A stretch of 45,985 nt of DNA from Bacillus coahuilensis m4-4 (lineage in GTDB: Bacteria > Bacillota > Bacilli > Bacillales > Bacillaceae_K), in NCBI RefSeq assembly GCF_000171615.1, contig NZ_ABFU01000012.1, positions 1-45,985 on the forward strand, written 5' to 3'. Made by a program: the position numbers and the translations under genes. Below are positions 37,950 to 45,985 of this stretch, in pieces. Under the pieces are notes generated by a model that saw only the letters and a program-made list of their open reading frames with translations, had not been told where the DNA came from and searched no databases. The number at the start of each line of letters is the position of its first letter. Position 1 is the stretch's first letter.

Positions 37950-38414
37950 TCATTTTGCAATTACAGGAACCCAAAGTTCATTTCTCGGTCTATATTTTGG
38001 TGGATAATAGCATTCGATACATGGGATATCAGCAAGTTCATATCCAGAGGTTGGAACCCATTCTGTGTATAATCGCTCCCACGCATTCCTAATGCCTGGA
38101 AAGACAGCCCATGTGCGGTGAGTAATAATTAGCGTTTCCATATCACTTGGTACCTTTCCATCATATCTAACACCCATAAAGTATGTAAATCCTTCGCCAA
38201 TAATGGCTGCTTCTTTTCCGCAAACGCCCAAAAGACTTTCAAGAGAGCATTTTTGTGCGTCCCAGGACATATCAATCAATTGTTGCATAAATCCATCTTT
38301 TTTAGCGCTGCTCCAAAGCGTAGGAATTGTTTTAAAGGCTCTATTTGTTTTGACTATTTTACCTTTTCCTATAACTTTTAAATCAAAATTAAGATTTTCA
38401 ATCCGATACTCCAT
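37950..38414 (-). CDS. GyrI-like small-molecule-binding / effector-binding protein
   Basis: 154 residues of the GyrI-like (AraC effector-binding) fold, without a DNA-binding domain. Visible family parts: MEYRIENLNFDLKVIGKG at the start, YFMGVRYDG, TWAVFPG and LYTEWVPTSGYELADIPCIE. Such stand-alone proteins bind hydrophobic cations or act as hydrolases. AAAAGGGG precedes the ATG. Divergent from yeaC across about 435 bp. Confidence 0.88.
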   Translation of the reverse strand: MEYRIENLNFDLKVIGKGKIVKTNRAFKTIPTLWSSAKKDGFMQQLIDMSWDAQKCSLESLLGVCGKEAAIIGEGFTYFMGVRYDGKVPSDMETLIITHRTWAVFPGIRNAWERLYTEWVPTSGYELADIPCIECYYPPKYRPRNELWVPVIAK

Positions 38415-38849
38415 TTTGGTAGCCCCTTTTATTTAATTTATTTCAATTAAACTAAATTAATTTTTATTTCTTCCACTAAATTACTTCCTACTCTAACCTT
38501 CTTTGTTAGTTGGAGAACTGAATTTTCTTAATCTTTAAATTTATTTTATCACATAATGGTATAAATCCTTGATATTTCTCGTAATTGACTGATAATTATT
38601 TAGCAATTTCACCCTAATTTGTTATGATATTTTGTTATTAATTTCTTATAAAACGTTGATAGATCATGTTTCTTCACAAAAACTGAACTACTTACCTTAT
38701 GAGGTGTGTGCTTTTGTAACGCAAAAATTTTCTTGATAAAACTTTCCAGAATGAAAATTTAGAATATTTTAAAAGGTATTTTTAAAATCTTTCTAGAACT
38801 ATTGTATGATACACATTTTTTGACGAAATGTAGGGGGGAAGAGAAAGAG
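38415..38849. other. AT-rich divergent intergenic region
   Basis: No gene. It should carry the promoters of the GyrI-like gene (minus) and of yeaC (plus, see 38781-38810). Nothing else was recognised. Confidence 0.5.
38781..38810 (+). promoter_or_regulatory. candidate promoter of yeaC-yeaD-yebA
   Basis: TTTAAA (38781-38786), 18 bp, TATGAT (38805-38810). The -35 box is weak. Confidence 0.5.
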
Positions 38850-39800
38850 ATGAATACAACACAACAAAAACTTGAACGTGTTATAGAAAATATAGAAAAA
38901 GTAATGATTGGAAAGAAAGAAGTAGCGGAGCTAAGCGTAGTCGCGTTACTTGCTGGAGGACATGTTCTATTAGAAGACGTTCCAGGCGTGGGGAAGACCA
39001 TGATGGTGCGGGCGTTGTCAAAGTCGATTGGTGCTGAATTTAAGCGAATTCAATTTACTCCTGACTTACTACCTTCAGATGTAATTGGGGTATCCATCTA
39101 TAATCCAAAAGAACTTCAATTTGAATTTCGTCCCGGACCCATCATGGGAAATATTATTCTAGCAGATGAAATCAATCGAACATCACCCAAAACACAGTCT
39201 GCCTTACTAGAGGCAATGGAGGAAGGTAGCGTCACCATCGATGGAGTAACAAAACGTCTAGAGTCTCCTTTTTTTGTTATGGCGACTCAAAATCCAATTG
39301 AATACGAAGGAACGTACCCATTACCAGAAGCACAGCTTGACCGATTCCTATTAAAAATGAAGATGGGTTACCCAGATATTCTAGAAGAAATGGAAGTACT
39401 AAATCGCGCCCAGCGTACGCCTCCTATTGAACATTTGACAAGTGTTATGACAGTAGAGGAATTAATTGAGATTCAAGATGAAGTAAGAGAAGTCTTTGTG
39501 GATGAGACGATTAAGAAATATATGGTAGAGCTTGTGAATAAGACAAGAACGCATAACAGTGTCTATTTAGGAGCGAGTCCTCGTGGAACGATTGCTTTAA
39601 TGAGAGCTTCACAAGCACTAGCTTTGTTAAAAGGAAGATCCTTTGTCTTACCGGATGATGTACAATATTTAGCTCCGTTTATTCTATCTCACCGTATGAT
39701 ATTGAAGCCAGAAGCACGCTATGAAGGGATTCTAGCAGAAGAGATTCTTGCACGTATTGTGGCTACGATGCCGGTTCCGGTGCAAAAGGTTGTGAGGTAA
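38850..39800 (+). CDS. yeaC: MoxR-family AAA+ ATPase
   Basis: 316 residues. Walker A GVGKT at 46-50, Walker B IILADEINR, sensor block MATQNPIEYEGTYPLPEAQL and arginine finger region LDRFLLK. MoxR ATPases act as chaperones that mature partner proteins, typically with the DUF58 protein encoded next. AGGGGGGAAG precedes ATG 38850; an earlier in-frame ATG at 38802 lies in the promoter region. Gene order yeaC-yeaD-yebA-guaA is the same as in B. subtilis, from which I take the symbol. Confidence 0.93.
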   Translation: MNTTQQKLERVIENIEKVMIGKKEVAELSVVALLAGGHVLLEDVPGVGKTMMVRALSKSIGAEFKRIQFTPDLLPSDVIGVSIYNPKELQFEFRPGPIMGNIILADEINRTSPKTQSALLEAMEEGSVTIDGVTKRLESPFFVMATQNPIEYEGTYPLPEAQLDRFLLKMKMGYPDILEEMEVLNRAQRTPPIEHLTSVMTVEELIEIQDEVREVFVDETIKKYMVELVNKTRTHNSVYLGASPRGTIALMRASQALALLKGRSFVLPDDVQYLAPFILSHRMILKPEARYEGILAEEILARIVATMPVPVQKVVR

Positions 39801-41017
39801 TGAAGCACCAGTTTCTGCTGTTAAAGGCTATTGGTAAGTTTTTTGTAGTTTTAGCCTTTATGGTTATTACATTCTCGTATGCCATGTTCCAAGGGGGATT
39901 TGTGAGTTGGTTTTTATTTTATAGCTTTCTGCCATTTGCAGGCTATTCCCTGTTACTCTTTTTATACCCACTCAGTTCTCTAGACGTGACGAGAGAATTG
40001 AAGACAAAAGCATGGAAGGCAGGAGAGCCGCTTACGGTCGTAGTAACGATTCGAAGAAGGTTTCCGTTCCCGCTTTTTTATTTGTTGATTGAAGATGTGG
40101 TGACTCCGTCCATGTTTAAGCATTCTCCGTCTGATGTAGTCAAAACAGTGATTTATCCTATGTTCAAACGGAAAATTCAACTTGAATATACCATTCAGTC
40201 CATCGCCAGAGGGGAGCATGTGTTTGCAGGGATACGCATCCAAACGGGAGACATATTCGGACTTTTCTCAAAGGAACGCTTTGTTCCTGTTACGGATGAG
40301 GTACTTGTGTATCCATCATTTGTGGAAATACCGTATCGTCCTGTTGAAAACAAATACGACCAGGGCGCTGCTAAGACTGAGAACAAGTTTCAAAAGGACA
40401 CCACAATGGTGACGGGAGTTCGGGATTATCAAGGTGGAGACCGATTTTCTTGGATTCATTGGAAAACGTTTGCTCGTACGAATGAGTTAAAGACGAAGGA
40501 ATTTGAAGAAAAGCAATCACACGATGTTCTAGTGCTCCTTGACCGTAGTCCCTCTGAGCAATTTGAAGAGCTTGTCTCCTTTACCGCTTCTATTATTCGA
40601 GCGATCGTCAAGAAAGGGGCTCAGGTAGGACTTCTTTCCCTAGGGAAGGTAGCTTTTCTATCGGGTATTCGAGAAGGTCAGGACCATTTAAATTCTCTTT
40701 TCTACCATTTAGCAAAGGTGGAAGGAGATAGTATTCATAGCTTTGGGAAAGCCCTCGAGAAAGAAGGGGTTGTTTATCAGCAATCTGCAACCATCCTATT
40801 TTTGACCACACGGATTGGTCGTGGAGATGTGGATGCCCTTTATAAGTACGCAAAACATAACCCGTCCATTGTTATTTTTCTTGTGAAAAAGAGAAGTCAA
40901 AGCTTGTCTACTGCAGACAAAAACATGCTAGCTTTTGCTTCCTCTCGTGGTATCCGAGTAAAAGTTGTATACGAGGATGGATTTGAACAAGCATTTTTAG
41001 AGGTGAAGCGAGCATGA
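39800..41017 (+). CDS. yeaD: DUF58 domain protein
   Basis: 405 residues. Two N-terminal helices (about 9-30 and 34-54) precede a beta-rich external region and the DUF58 core, with the signature YQGGDRFSWIHWKTFARTNE and a vWA-like part beginning DVLVLLDRSPS. Its ATG overlaps the yeaC stop by one base, and its own stop overlaps yebA by 4 bp, so the three are translationally coupled. Partner of the MoxR ATPase; exact role unknown. Confidence 0.92.
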   Translation: MKHQFLLLKAIGKFFVVLAFMVITFSYAMFQGGFVSWFLFYSFLPFAGYSLLLFLYPLSSLDVTRELKTKAWKAGEPLTVVVTIRRRFPFPLFYLLIEDVVTPSMFKHSPSDVVKTVIYPMFKRKIQLEYTIQSIARGEHVFAGIRIQTGDIFGLFSKERFVPVTDEVLVYPSFVEIPYRPVENKYDQGAAKTENKFQKDTTMVTGVRDYQGGDRFSWIHWKTFARTNELKTKEFEEKQSHDVLVLLDRSPSEQFEELVSFTASIIRAIVKKGAQVGLLSLGKVAFLSGIREGQDHLNSLFYHLAKVEGDSIHSFGKALEKEGVVYQQSATILFLTTRIGRGDVDALYKYAKHNPSIVIFLVKKRSQSLSTADKNMLAFASSRGIRVKVVYEDGFEQAFLEVKRA

Positions 41018-43218
41018 ATAGTCTAAAACAATGGAAAATTTGGTTTCTATACGGAGCTGCCTTTATTCTGCTTTGGGAGTGGCTCAGGCCTCTAAGGGAG
41101 CTAACAGACACGGCAAATCTTCAGTATTTTGTCATTTTTATGGGGATGTCTCTGTTGCTTCATGTTTTCCAAGTGAAGCTGCTGTATTCTTGGCTGTTGA
41201 AAAGCGTGTATGTCGTAGGAAGCCTGTATCTTCTTTATTTTAAAGCAGATAATACAGAAGTGAACTGGATCATTCGTCTTATTGAAGACCTAGTTTCTAA
41301 CGTCATGCTGTTAGTAGGGATGAACGCAACTGATTTAAGCTTTAGCTTCCGAAGTCTATTATTCTTCCTGCTTTTATGGATGATGACGTATCTTATACAA
41401 TATTGGCTAATGATTCGAAGTAGTATGCTATTATTTTTTATCATGACTGTTGTGTATATTGGAGTTTTAGATACCTTCACTACGTATGACGGAGCTCTTC
41501 CTATTGTGAGAACTTTGCTAGTAGGTTTCCTTTTACTAGGGATTCTAGCATTTCAAAAGCTGTCAAGAAAAGAAGGAATTGTGATTACGTTTCAATCTCT
41601 TAACAGATGGCTTGTACCACTGATTCTCATGGTAGTGTTTAGTTCATCTCTCGCTCTTGCAGCGCCAAAATCCGATCCTATTTGGCCAGATCCGGTCCCT
41701 TTTTTAAAAAGCTTAAATCCAGACAGTGGACAAGGTCCCGTTGGAGTAAAGAAAGTAGGGTACGGTGAAAATGATAGTCAGCTAGGTGGAGCGTTTATTG
41801 GTGATGCTTCATTAGTTTTCACAGCAGAGGTGACAAAAGAGCACTACTGGAAGGTGGAAACGAAGGAAGTCTACACTGGTAAAGGGTGGGAGTCAAGCGG
41901 CGAAACCTCTTTATTGTCGTTTGAGCAAGAAGAGGATATACCGTTTAAATGGGAGACTCCTAATGAAGGGGCTTTAACTAGAGTAGAAAAGGTTGAAAAT
42001 GTGTTGAAATATAATCATATTGCCTACCCGTACGGTGCAGAATCTGTTACCATCCCTGACCAAGATGAAATCGCGTTTAATTACTTGCTGCCAAAAGATA
42101 AAATTGCCCCAGTCACCCCAAATCAAGAGGTGGTGACAGTGGATTCGTATGAAGTGTCGTACAGAGAACCTGTTTATAATCTAACAGACTTACAGGCGGC
42201 AACAAGTGAATCGGTAACTTTATCACAAGAGTTTGTCGCTCAATACACTCAGCTTCCAGATACCCTCCCAGAACGAGTAAGAGAGCTTTCAGCGAGTATT
42301 GTAGAAGGGAAAGAAACTTGGTGGGATCAAGCGAATGCCATTGAAGATTATTTCAGGCTTAATGGTTATGTGTATGAAACCTCTGATGTACCTGTACCTG
42401 AAGAAGGGCAAGATTATGTAGATCAATTTTTATTTGAGTCTCTGCAAGGCTATTGTGATAACTACTCTACCTCTATGGTCGTCTTGTTACGCTCCGCTGG
42501 AATTCCGTCTCGGTGGGTAAAGGGTTTTACAGAAGGGGAGTATAACTCATCACTAGAAAATGGAGTCAGACTGTATGATGTGAAAAATGATCATGCACAC
42601 TCCTGGGTAGAAGCCTATTTTCCTGAAGTTGGTTGGGTGATGTTTGAACCAACCGTTGGCTTCACAGGATCAGCGGCCGTAAATGACGACACGAGAGAAG
42701 ATTCTGCCACTACAAATAATGAAGAAACGAAGCCTAATGAAGTGGAAGAGCAAGATAGAAACCAAGATGTTATGCCAGAAGATGAAGTGGCTAGTGGAGA
42801 AACCGCTACCCTTCCACTACGAGTCGAAGCAAGATTATTCTTTGAACGAAACTGGTTATGGATTATCAGCTTGACCATCCTAGTGCCGCTGCTGATTTTT
42901 GCAATGGTCAAGACTCGACGTAGCTGGATACCGATCTTTTACAAGCTTCAGTATAAAAGGAATCGCCAAAATAAAGAGGCGTTTGAAAAAGCGTATCTTT
43001 CTCTGTTAAAGCAATTAGAGCGTTATGGCCTACATATTCAGGATGGTCAAACACTAAGAGCGTACGCGAAATATATTGACGGCTTCTTCGGGACATGGGA
43101 TATGGCTCGCTTAACGGATCAATACGAGCAAGTCTTATACGGTGGCCAAGATTTAAAAGGCAATCATGATGAATTGTTTAAAATGTGGGAAAATTTAATT
43201 AATAGAACGAGAGGTTGA
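41014..43218 (+). CDS. yebA: membrane transglutaminase-like protein (DUF3488/DUF4129 type)
   Basis: 734 residues. About seven membrane helices in the first 225 residues are followed by an external part with the transglutaminase core: catalytic Cys481 in LQGYCDNYSTSMVVLLRSAG and His529 in NDHAHSWVEAYFPEVGW. FEPTVGF stands where the third residue is expected. A linker rich in E, D and N (about 560-600), one more helix (about 615-633) and a C-terminal DUF4129-like domain complete it. Third gene of the MoxR operon; may modify cell-envelope proteins. Confidence 0.92.
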   Translation: MNSLKQWKIWFLYGAAFILLWEWLRPLRELTDTANLQYFVIFMGMSLLLHVFQVKLLYSWLLKSVYVVGSLYLLYFKADNTEVNWIIRLIEDLVSNVMLLVGMNATDLSFSFRSLLFFLLLWMMTYLIQYWLMIRSSMLLFFIMTVVYIGVLDTFTTYDGALPIVRTLLVGFLLLGILAFQKLSRKEGIVITFQSLNRWLVPLILMVVFSSSLALAAPKSDPIWPDPVPFLKSLNPDSGQGPVGVKKVGYGENDSQLGGAFIGDASLVFTAEVTKEHYWKVETKEVYTGKGWESSGETSLLSFEQEEDIPFKWETPNEGALTRVEKVENVLKYNHIAYPYGAESVTIPDQDEIAFNYLLPKDKIAPVTPNQEVVTVDSYEVSYREPVYNLTDLQAATSESVTLSQEFVAQYTQLPDTLPERVRELSASIVEGKETWWDQANAIEDYFRLNGYVYETSDVPVPEEGQDYVDQFLFESLQGYCDNYSTSMVVLLRSAGIPSRWVKGFTEGEYNSSLENGVRLYDVKNDHAHSWVEAYFPEVGWVMFEPTVGFTGSAAVNDDTREDSATTNNEETKPNEVEEQDRNQDVMPEDEVASGETATLPLRVEARLFFERNWLWIISLTILVPLLIFAMVKTRRSWIPIFYKLQYKRNRQNKEAFEKAYLSLLKQLERYGLHIQDGQTLRAYAKYIDGFFGTWDMARLTDQYEQVLYGGQDLKGNHDELFKMWENLINRTRG

Positions 43219-43243
43219 CCAACTATCATACAAGGGGTAAAAT
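43215..43243 (+). promoter_or_regulatory. sigma-A promoter of guaA
   Basis: TTGACC (43215-43220), 17 bp, TAAAAT (43238-43243). The -35 box overlaps the yebA stop codon. Transcription would begin about 43250, just before the guanine aptamer. Confidence 0.85.
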
Positions 43244-43266
43244 GAGACAAAATTATACCTAACAAG

Positions 43267-43339
43267 TTCTTCGTATATCCTCGATAATAAGGTTCGAGAG
43301 TCTCTACCGGGTCGCCGTAAATGACCTGACTATGAAGGC
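43267..43339 (+). ncRNA. purine (guanine-class) riboswitch aptamer
   Basis: P1 CTTC/GAAG (43269-43272 with 43334-43337), P2 CTCGA/TCGAG with loop TAATAAGG, the core GTCTCTACC, and P3 GGGTC/GACC with loop GCCGTAA. The junction reads TGACTATGAAG: the C before TATG is the specificity base of guanine-class aptamers (U in adenine-class). It should reduce guaA expression when guanine or hypoxanthine is abundant. Confidence 0.95.
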
Positions 43340-43412
43340 AGAATTCTTGTATGTAACATTCAAACCAGAATTCTGCCTTTCTCTGTAGAGAAGGGTGGAT
43401 TCTGGTTTTTTT
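43337..43412 (+). terminator. expression platform of the guanine riboswitch
   Basis: Antiterminator: GGCAGAATTCT (43337-43347), overlapping the P1 3' strand, pairs with AGAATTCTGCC (43367-43377). Terminator: CCAGAAT...CCTTTCTC (43365-43383) pairs with GAGAAGG...ATTCTGG (43388-43405), followed by seven T (43406-43412). The two are mutually exclusive, so ligand binding favours termination. Confidence 0.88.
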
Positions 43413-43466
43413 GAAGATTTTTTTAGAATGTAATAAGGTCAATAATTTCAAAGAGAGGTGTCCAAA

Positions 43467-45020
43467 ATGGTAGAGCAAAGAGAGTGGAAGAATCAAGATT
43501 TTATTCTAGTATTAGATTTTGGGAGTCAGTACAATCAGTTAATTACGCGAAGAATTCGAGAGTTCGGCGTGTATAGTGAGCTACATGCCCACACGCTGAC
43601 GGCATCAGAAGTGAAGGACTTAAATCCAACGGGAATTATTTTCTCTGGTGGTCCGAATAGTGTATATGACGACGGAGCATTTGCATGTGATCCTGAAATT
43701 TTTAATCTAGGAATTCCAGTGCTAGGAATTTGCTATGGTATGCAGCTTATGACCGTACAGCTTGGTGGAAAAGTCGAGCGAGCTAGTCACAGGGAATACG
43801 GAAAAGCAGGGATTCAACAAACAGAAAACTCTTTGCTATTCCACGAGCTTCCGAAGGAGCAAGTGGTGTGGATGAGTCACGGTGATCTTGTAACAGAAGC
43901 ACCGGAAGGCTTTACGATTGATGCTATCAGCCCTTCTTGTCCAATTACTTCTATGAGCCATAAAGAAAAAGGGTTCTACGGGGTTCAGTTCCATCCAGAA
44001 GTTCGGCACAGTGAGCACGGAAACGCTCTACTGAAAAACTTTGTGTTTGAAGTGTGTGGATGTAAAGCGGATTGGTCTATGGAAAACTTCATTGAAATGG
44101 AAATGGAGAAAATCCGTAACCTAGTAGGCGATAAAAATGTACTTTGCGCTCTTAGTGGCGGGGTAGATAGTTCAGTTGTAGCTGTATTAATTCACAAAGC
44201 GATTGGTGATCAATTAACTTGTATTTTCGTTGACCACGGCCTACTTCGTAAGGATGAAGCAGAAGGTGTAATGAAAACCTTCTCTGAAGGCTTCAATATG
44301 AATGTTATTAAAGTAGACGCAAAGGACCGCTTCCTTTCTAAGCTTGAAGGCGTATCCGATCCTGAGAAAAAGCGTAAAATCATTGGAAATGAGTTTATCT
44401 ACGTATTTGATGATGAAGCAGCGAAGCTTGAAGGAATTGACTACCTTGCACAAGGTACTCTTTATACAGACATCATTGAAAGTGGAACAGCCACAGCTCA
44501 AACAATTAAATCTCATCATAATGTAGGTGGTCTGCCTGAAGATATGAAGTTCCAGTTGATTGAACCATTAAACACGCTATTTAAAGATGAAGTCCGTAAG
44601 TTAGGTTCAGAGCTTGGTATTCCTGATGAAATCGTTTGGCGTCAACCTTTCCCAGGTCCAGGACTTGGTATTCGTGTTCTTGGATCAATTTCAGAAGAAA
44701 AGCTTGAAATTGTTCGAGAATCCGACGCTATTTTACGTGAAGAGATTAAGAAGGCGGGGCTTGACCGTGACATCTGGCAGTACTTTACGGTCCTACCGGA
44801 TATCAGAAGTGTTGGAGTCATGGGAGATGCTAGAACGTATGATTACACGATTGCGATCCGTGCCGTTACATCTATTGACGGTATGACATCTGACTGGGCT
44901 CGTATTCCATGGGATGTGTTACAGGTCATCTCTACGCGAATCGTGAATGAGGTTGCTCACATTAACCGCGTTGTGTATGACATTACGAGTAAGCCACCTG
45001 CTACCATTGAGTGGGAATAA
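43467..45020 (+). CDS. guaA: GMP synthase (glutamine-hydrolysing)
   Basis: 517 residues. Converts XMP to GMP. The N-terminal glutamine amidotransferase has Cys89 in [13 protein letters not shown] and the His/Glu pair in [11 protein letters not shown]. The ATP-pyrophosphatase domain has [13 protein letters not shown], and the C-terminal dimerisation domain ends in [10 protein letters not shown], the invariant terminus. I start at ATG 43467, with GAGAGGTG 6 bp upstream; the GTG at 43458 is part of that site. Controlled by the guanine riboswitch. Fully intact. Confidence 0.97.
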   Translation: MVEQREWKNQDFILVLDFGSQYNQLITRRIREFGVYSELHAHTLTASEVKDLNPTGIIFSGGPNSVYDDGAFACDPEIFNLGIPVLGICYGMQLMTVQLGGKVERASHREYGKAGIQQTENSLLFHELPKEQVVWMSHGDLVTEAPEGFTIDAISPSCPITSMSHKEKGFYGVQFHPEVRHSEHGNALLKNFVFEVCGCKADWSMENFIEMEMEKIRNLVGDKNVLCALSGGVDSSVVAVLIHKAIGDQLTCIFVDHGLLRKDEAEGVMKTFSEGFNMNVIKVDAKDRFLSKLEGVSDPEKKRKIIGNEFIYVFDDEAAKLEGIDYLAQGTLYTDIIESGTATAQTIKSHHNVGGLPEDMKFQLIEPLNTLFKDEVRKLGSELGIPDEIVWRQPFPGPGLGIRVLGSISEEKLEIVRESDAILREEIKKAGLDRDIWQYFTVLPDIRSVGVMGDARTYDYTIAIRAVTSIDGMTSDWARIPWDVLQVISTRIVNEVAHINRVVYDITSKPPATIEWE

Positions 45021-45045
45021 AGACATAACTTGATTTAACAAGGTA

Positions 45046-45096
45046 CAGCCTATTTTACATGGTTTATTGAAATATAAAACGTGTGAAATAGGCTGG
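45046..45096 (+). terminator. terminator of guaA
   Basis: CAGCCTATTTTACA and TGTGAAATAGGCTG pair across a 22 nt loop; the following T run is short (GATTT). Confidence 0.7.
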
Positions 45097-45394
45097 ATTT
45101 AAAGTAATACCCCCCACCACCCCCACCAAGATAAATCCTACAATTTTTATACGTCTCGTACCTTACCCCCAAAATATAAATGAATCAGAAAAGACTACTT
45201 CCTATTTTTTGAAACAATTTTGTAAGAAGATATAAGGGGAAATATAACTGTTTCAAGTTATTTGCGTATTATAACGTAATTTAAAAATGAATAAATTGAA
45301 CGTGATGGTTACCGTAAAGTTACCAACGATAGTTCATTTTGAATTGTAATATTCTTATGTCCATGGTACGCTAAAATAAAAAGGAGACAAAGGA
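45097..45394. other. intergenic region after guaA
   Basis: No gene. A C-rich tract (about 45109-45128, runs of five or six C broken by A) and a repeated GTTACC (about 45308-45324) are visible. Base composition becomes markedly AT-rich towards the next gene. Confidence 0.4.
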
Positions 45395-45917
45395 ATGGAT
45401 TATTTCCAAGCAAGAATATCTAGAGAAACTGCACAATACTTTCAGATTTTAAAGGAAATTTATGAACAAGAAAATGAAAATAGTTTAACACAGTCTAATA
45501 TTATTTCTCAAGCATTGGAAGATGTTTCAGCTTTAAGCCAATGGGAAAAAGTGGTGGAAGGCAACACAATCAAACTACAACCTAAAAAGAAATTACTGAT
45601 AAAGATTTACGAATTAGAGTTCAATTGAGTCCACAAACTCAAGAAAGTATTGAAAATTACAAGTATTATTTGCCTCAGTTCGCAGGTACTAGAAGTATTA
45701 CCTTAGGCGTAACTTTAAATTATATTTTAAAGGAGCTATTTTAGTTAGAAGTAACCCTAATTTTATTGATAATTTGTCTAAAAACATTGATAGTATTTTA
45801 GTTAAATATGAAACAAGATTAATAGACTTAATTGCGCCGATAAATAAGGAATTTTTTGAAAGTACATTTAAAGAGTTGAAAAATGAAATTTTAAGCAGAC
45901 AAGAAATAGAGAAATAG
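45395..45917 (+). CDS. unrecognised protein gene, two frameshifts
   Basis: About 174 residues if one A is added at the A5 run near 45584-45588 and one T near 45739-45742. It reads MDYFQARISRETAQYFQILK, then QPKKEITDKDLRIRVQLSPQ, SITLGVTLNYILKELF, and a C-terminal part with SKNIDSILVKYETRLIDL. LRIRVQLSP followed by a helix is reminiscent of a ribbon-helix-helix fold, as in plasmid or conjugative-element accessory proteins, but I cannot assign a family. AAGGAGA precedes the ATG. It is more AT-rich than its neighbours. Confidence 0.5.
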
Positions 45918-45985
45918 GATTTATTTAAACACTGAAAATAATAATTAGAAAAGCTTTAAACTGATTTTAAAATCGTTTAAGGCGG

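Noticed and set aside
37731..38007. Three overlapping short frames
   Set aside because: They are translations of the 185 bp structured repeat and of the end of the opposite GyrI-like gene.

Overview
The window comes from a low-GC Firmicute, almost certainly a Bacillaceae member. Evidence for this is strong AAGGAGG-type ribosome binding sites, sigma-A promoters, a CIRCE/HrcA-controlled groESL operon that starts groES with TTG, a guanine riboswitch before guaA, a yybP-ykoY manganese riboswitch, and a Spo0M-like gene. The two ends are anchored as in Bacillus subtilis: groES-groEL on the left, and a MoxR / DUF58 / transglutaminase operon (yeaC-yeaD-yebA) followed by guaA on the right. The roughly 36 kb between the anchors is a mosaic of accessory genes.

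Layout. 1-2230: groESL. 2.3-6.6 kb: an accessory strip holding an ECF sigma/anti-sigma pair, a MazF/PemK-type toxin-antitoxin pair, a dead acetyltransferase gene and many palindromic repeats. 6.6-11.8 kb: a membrane protein and a NarL-type two-component system whose kinase gene is split by a defective IS3-family element. 12-17.1 kb: acetyltransferase, 2TM protein, isochorismatase-like hydrolase and two alpha/beta hydrolases, all on the minus strand. 17.3-23.5 kb: a second two-component system divergent from an ABC transporter, an S41 peptidase and a CPBP protease. 24.2-29.3 kb: hydrolase, MazG-like and YcxB-like proteins, two transporters, and a manganese riboswitch on the minus strand in front of Spo0M-like and DUF1232 genes. 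29.6-37.9 kb: a small membrane protein, a CurA/YfmJ-type reductase, a TetR regulator facing a pair of related membrane proteins across a palindromic operator, an AlaX-like editing protein, an MFS transporter, nadE and a 185 bp Bacillaceae repeat. 38-45 kb: a GyrI-like protein, yeaCD-yebA and guaA. The right edge holds an unrecognised, AT-rich gene.

Two themes run through the whole window. First, at least ten reading frames are broken by single-base gains or losses, mostly in A or T runs, and each is restored by changing one base. One of them is the essential groEL, so many may be sequencing errors. Second, a family of palindromic repeats built on GGGGACGGTTCC / GGGGACAGGGACTTTGTC sits at more than ten places, usually where two genes converge. 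Three of these sites carry a longer composite element with a conserved 70 nt hairpin. I saw no tRNA, rRNA or CRISPR array.
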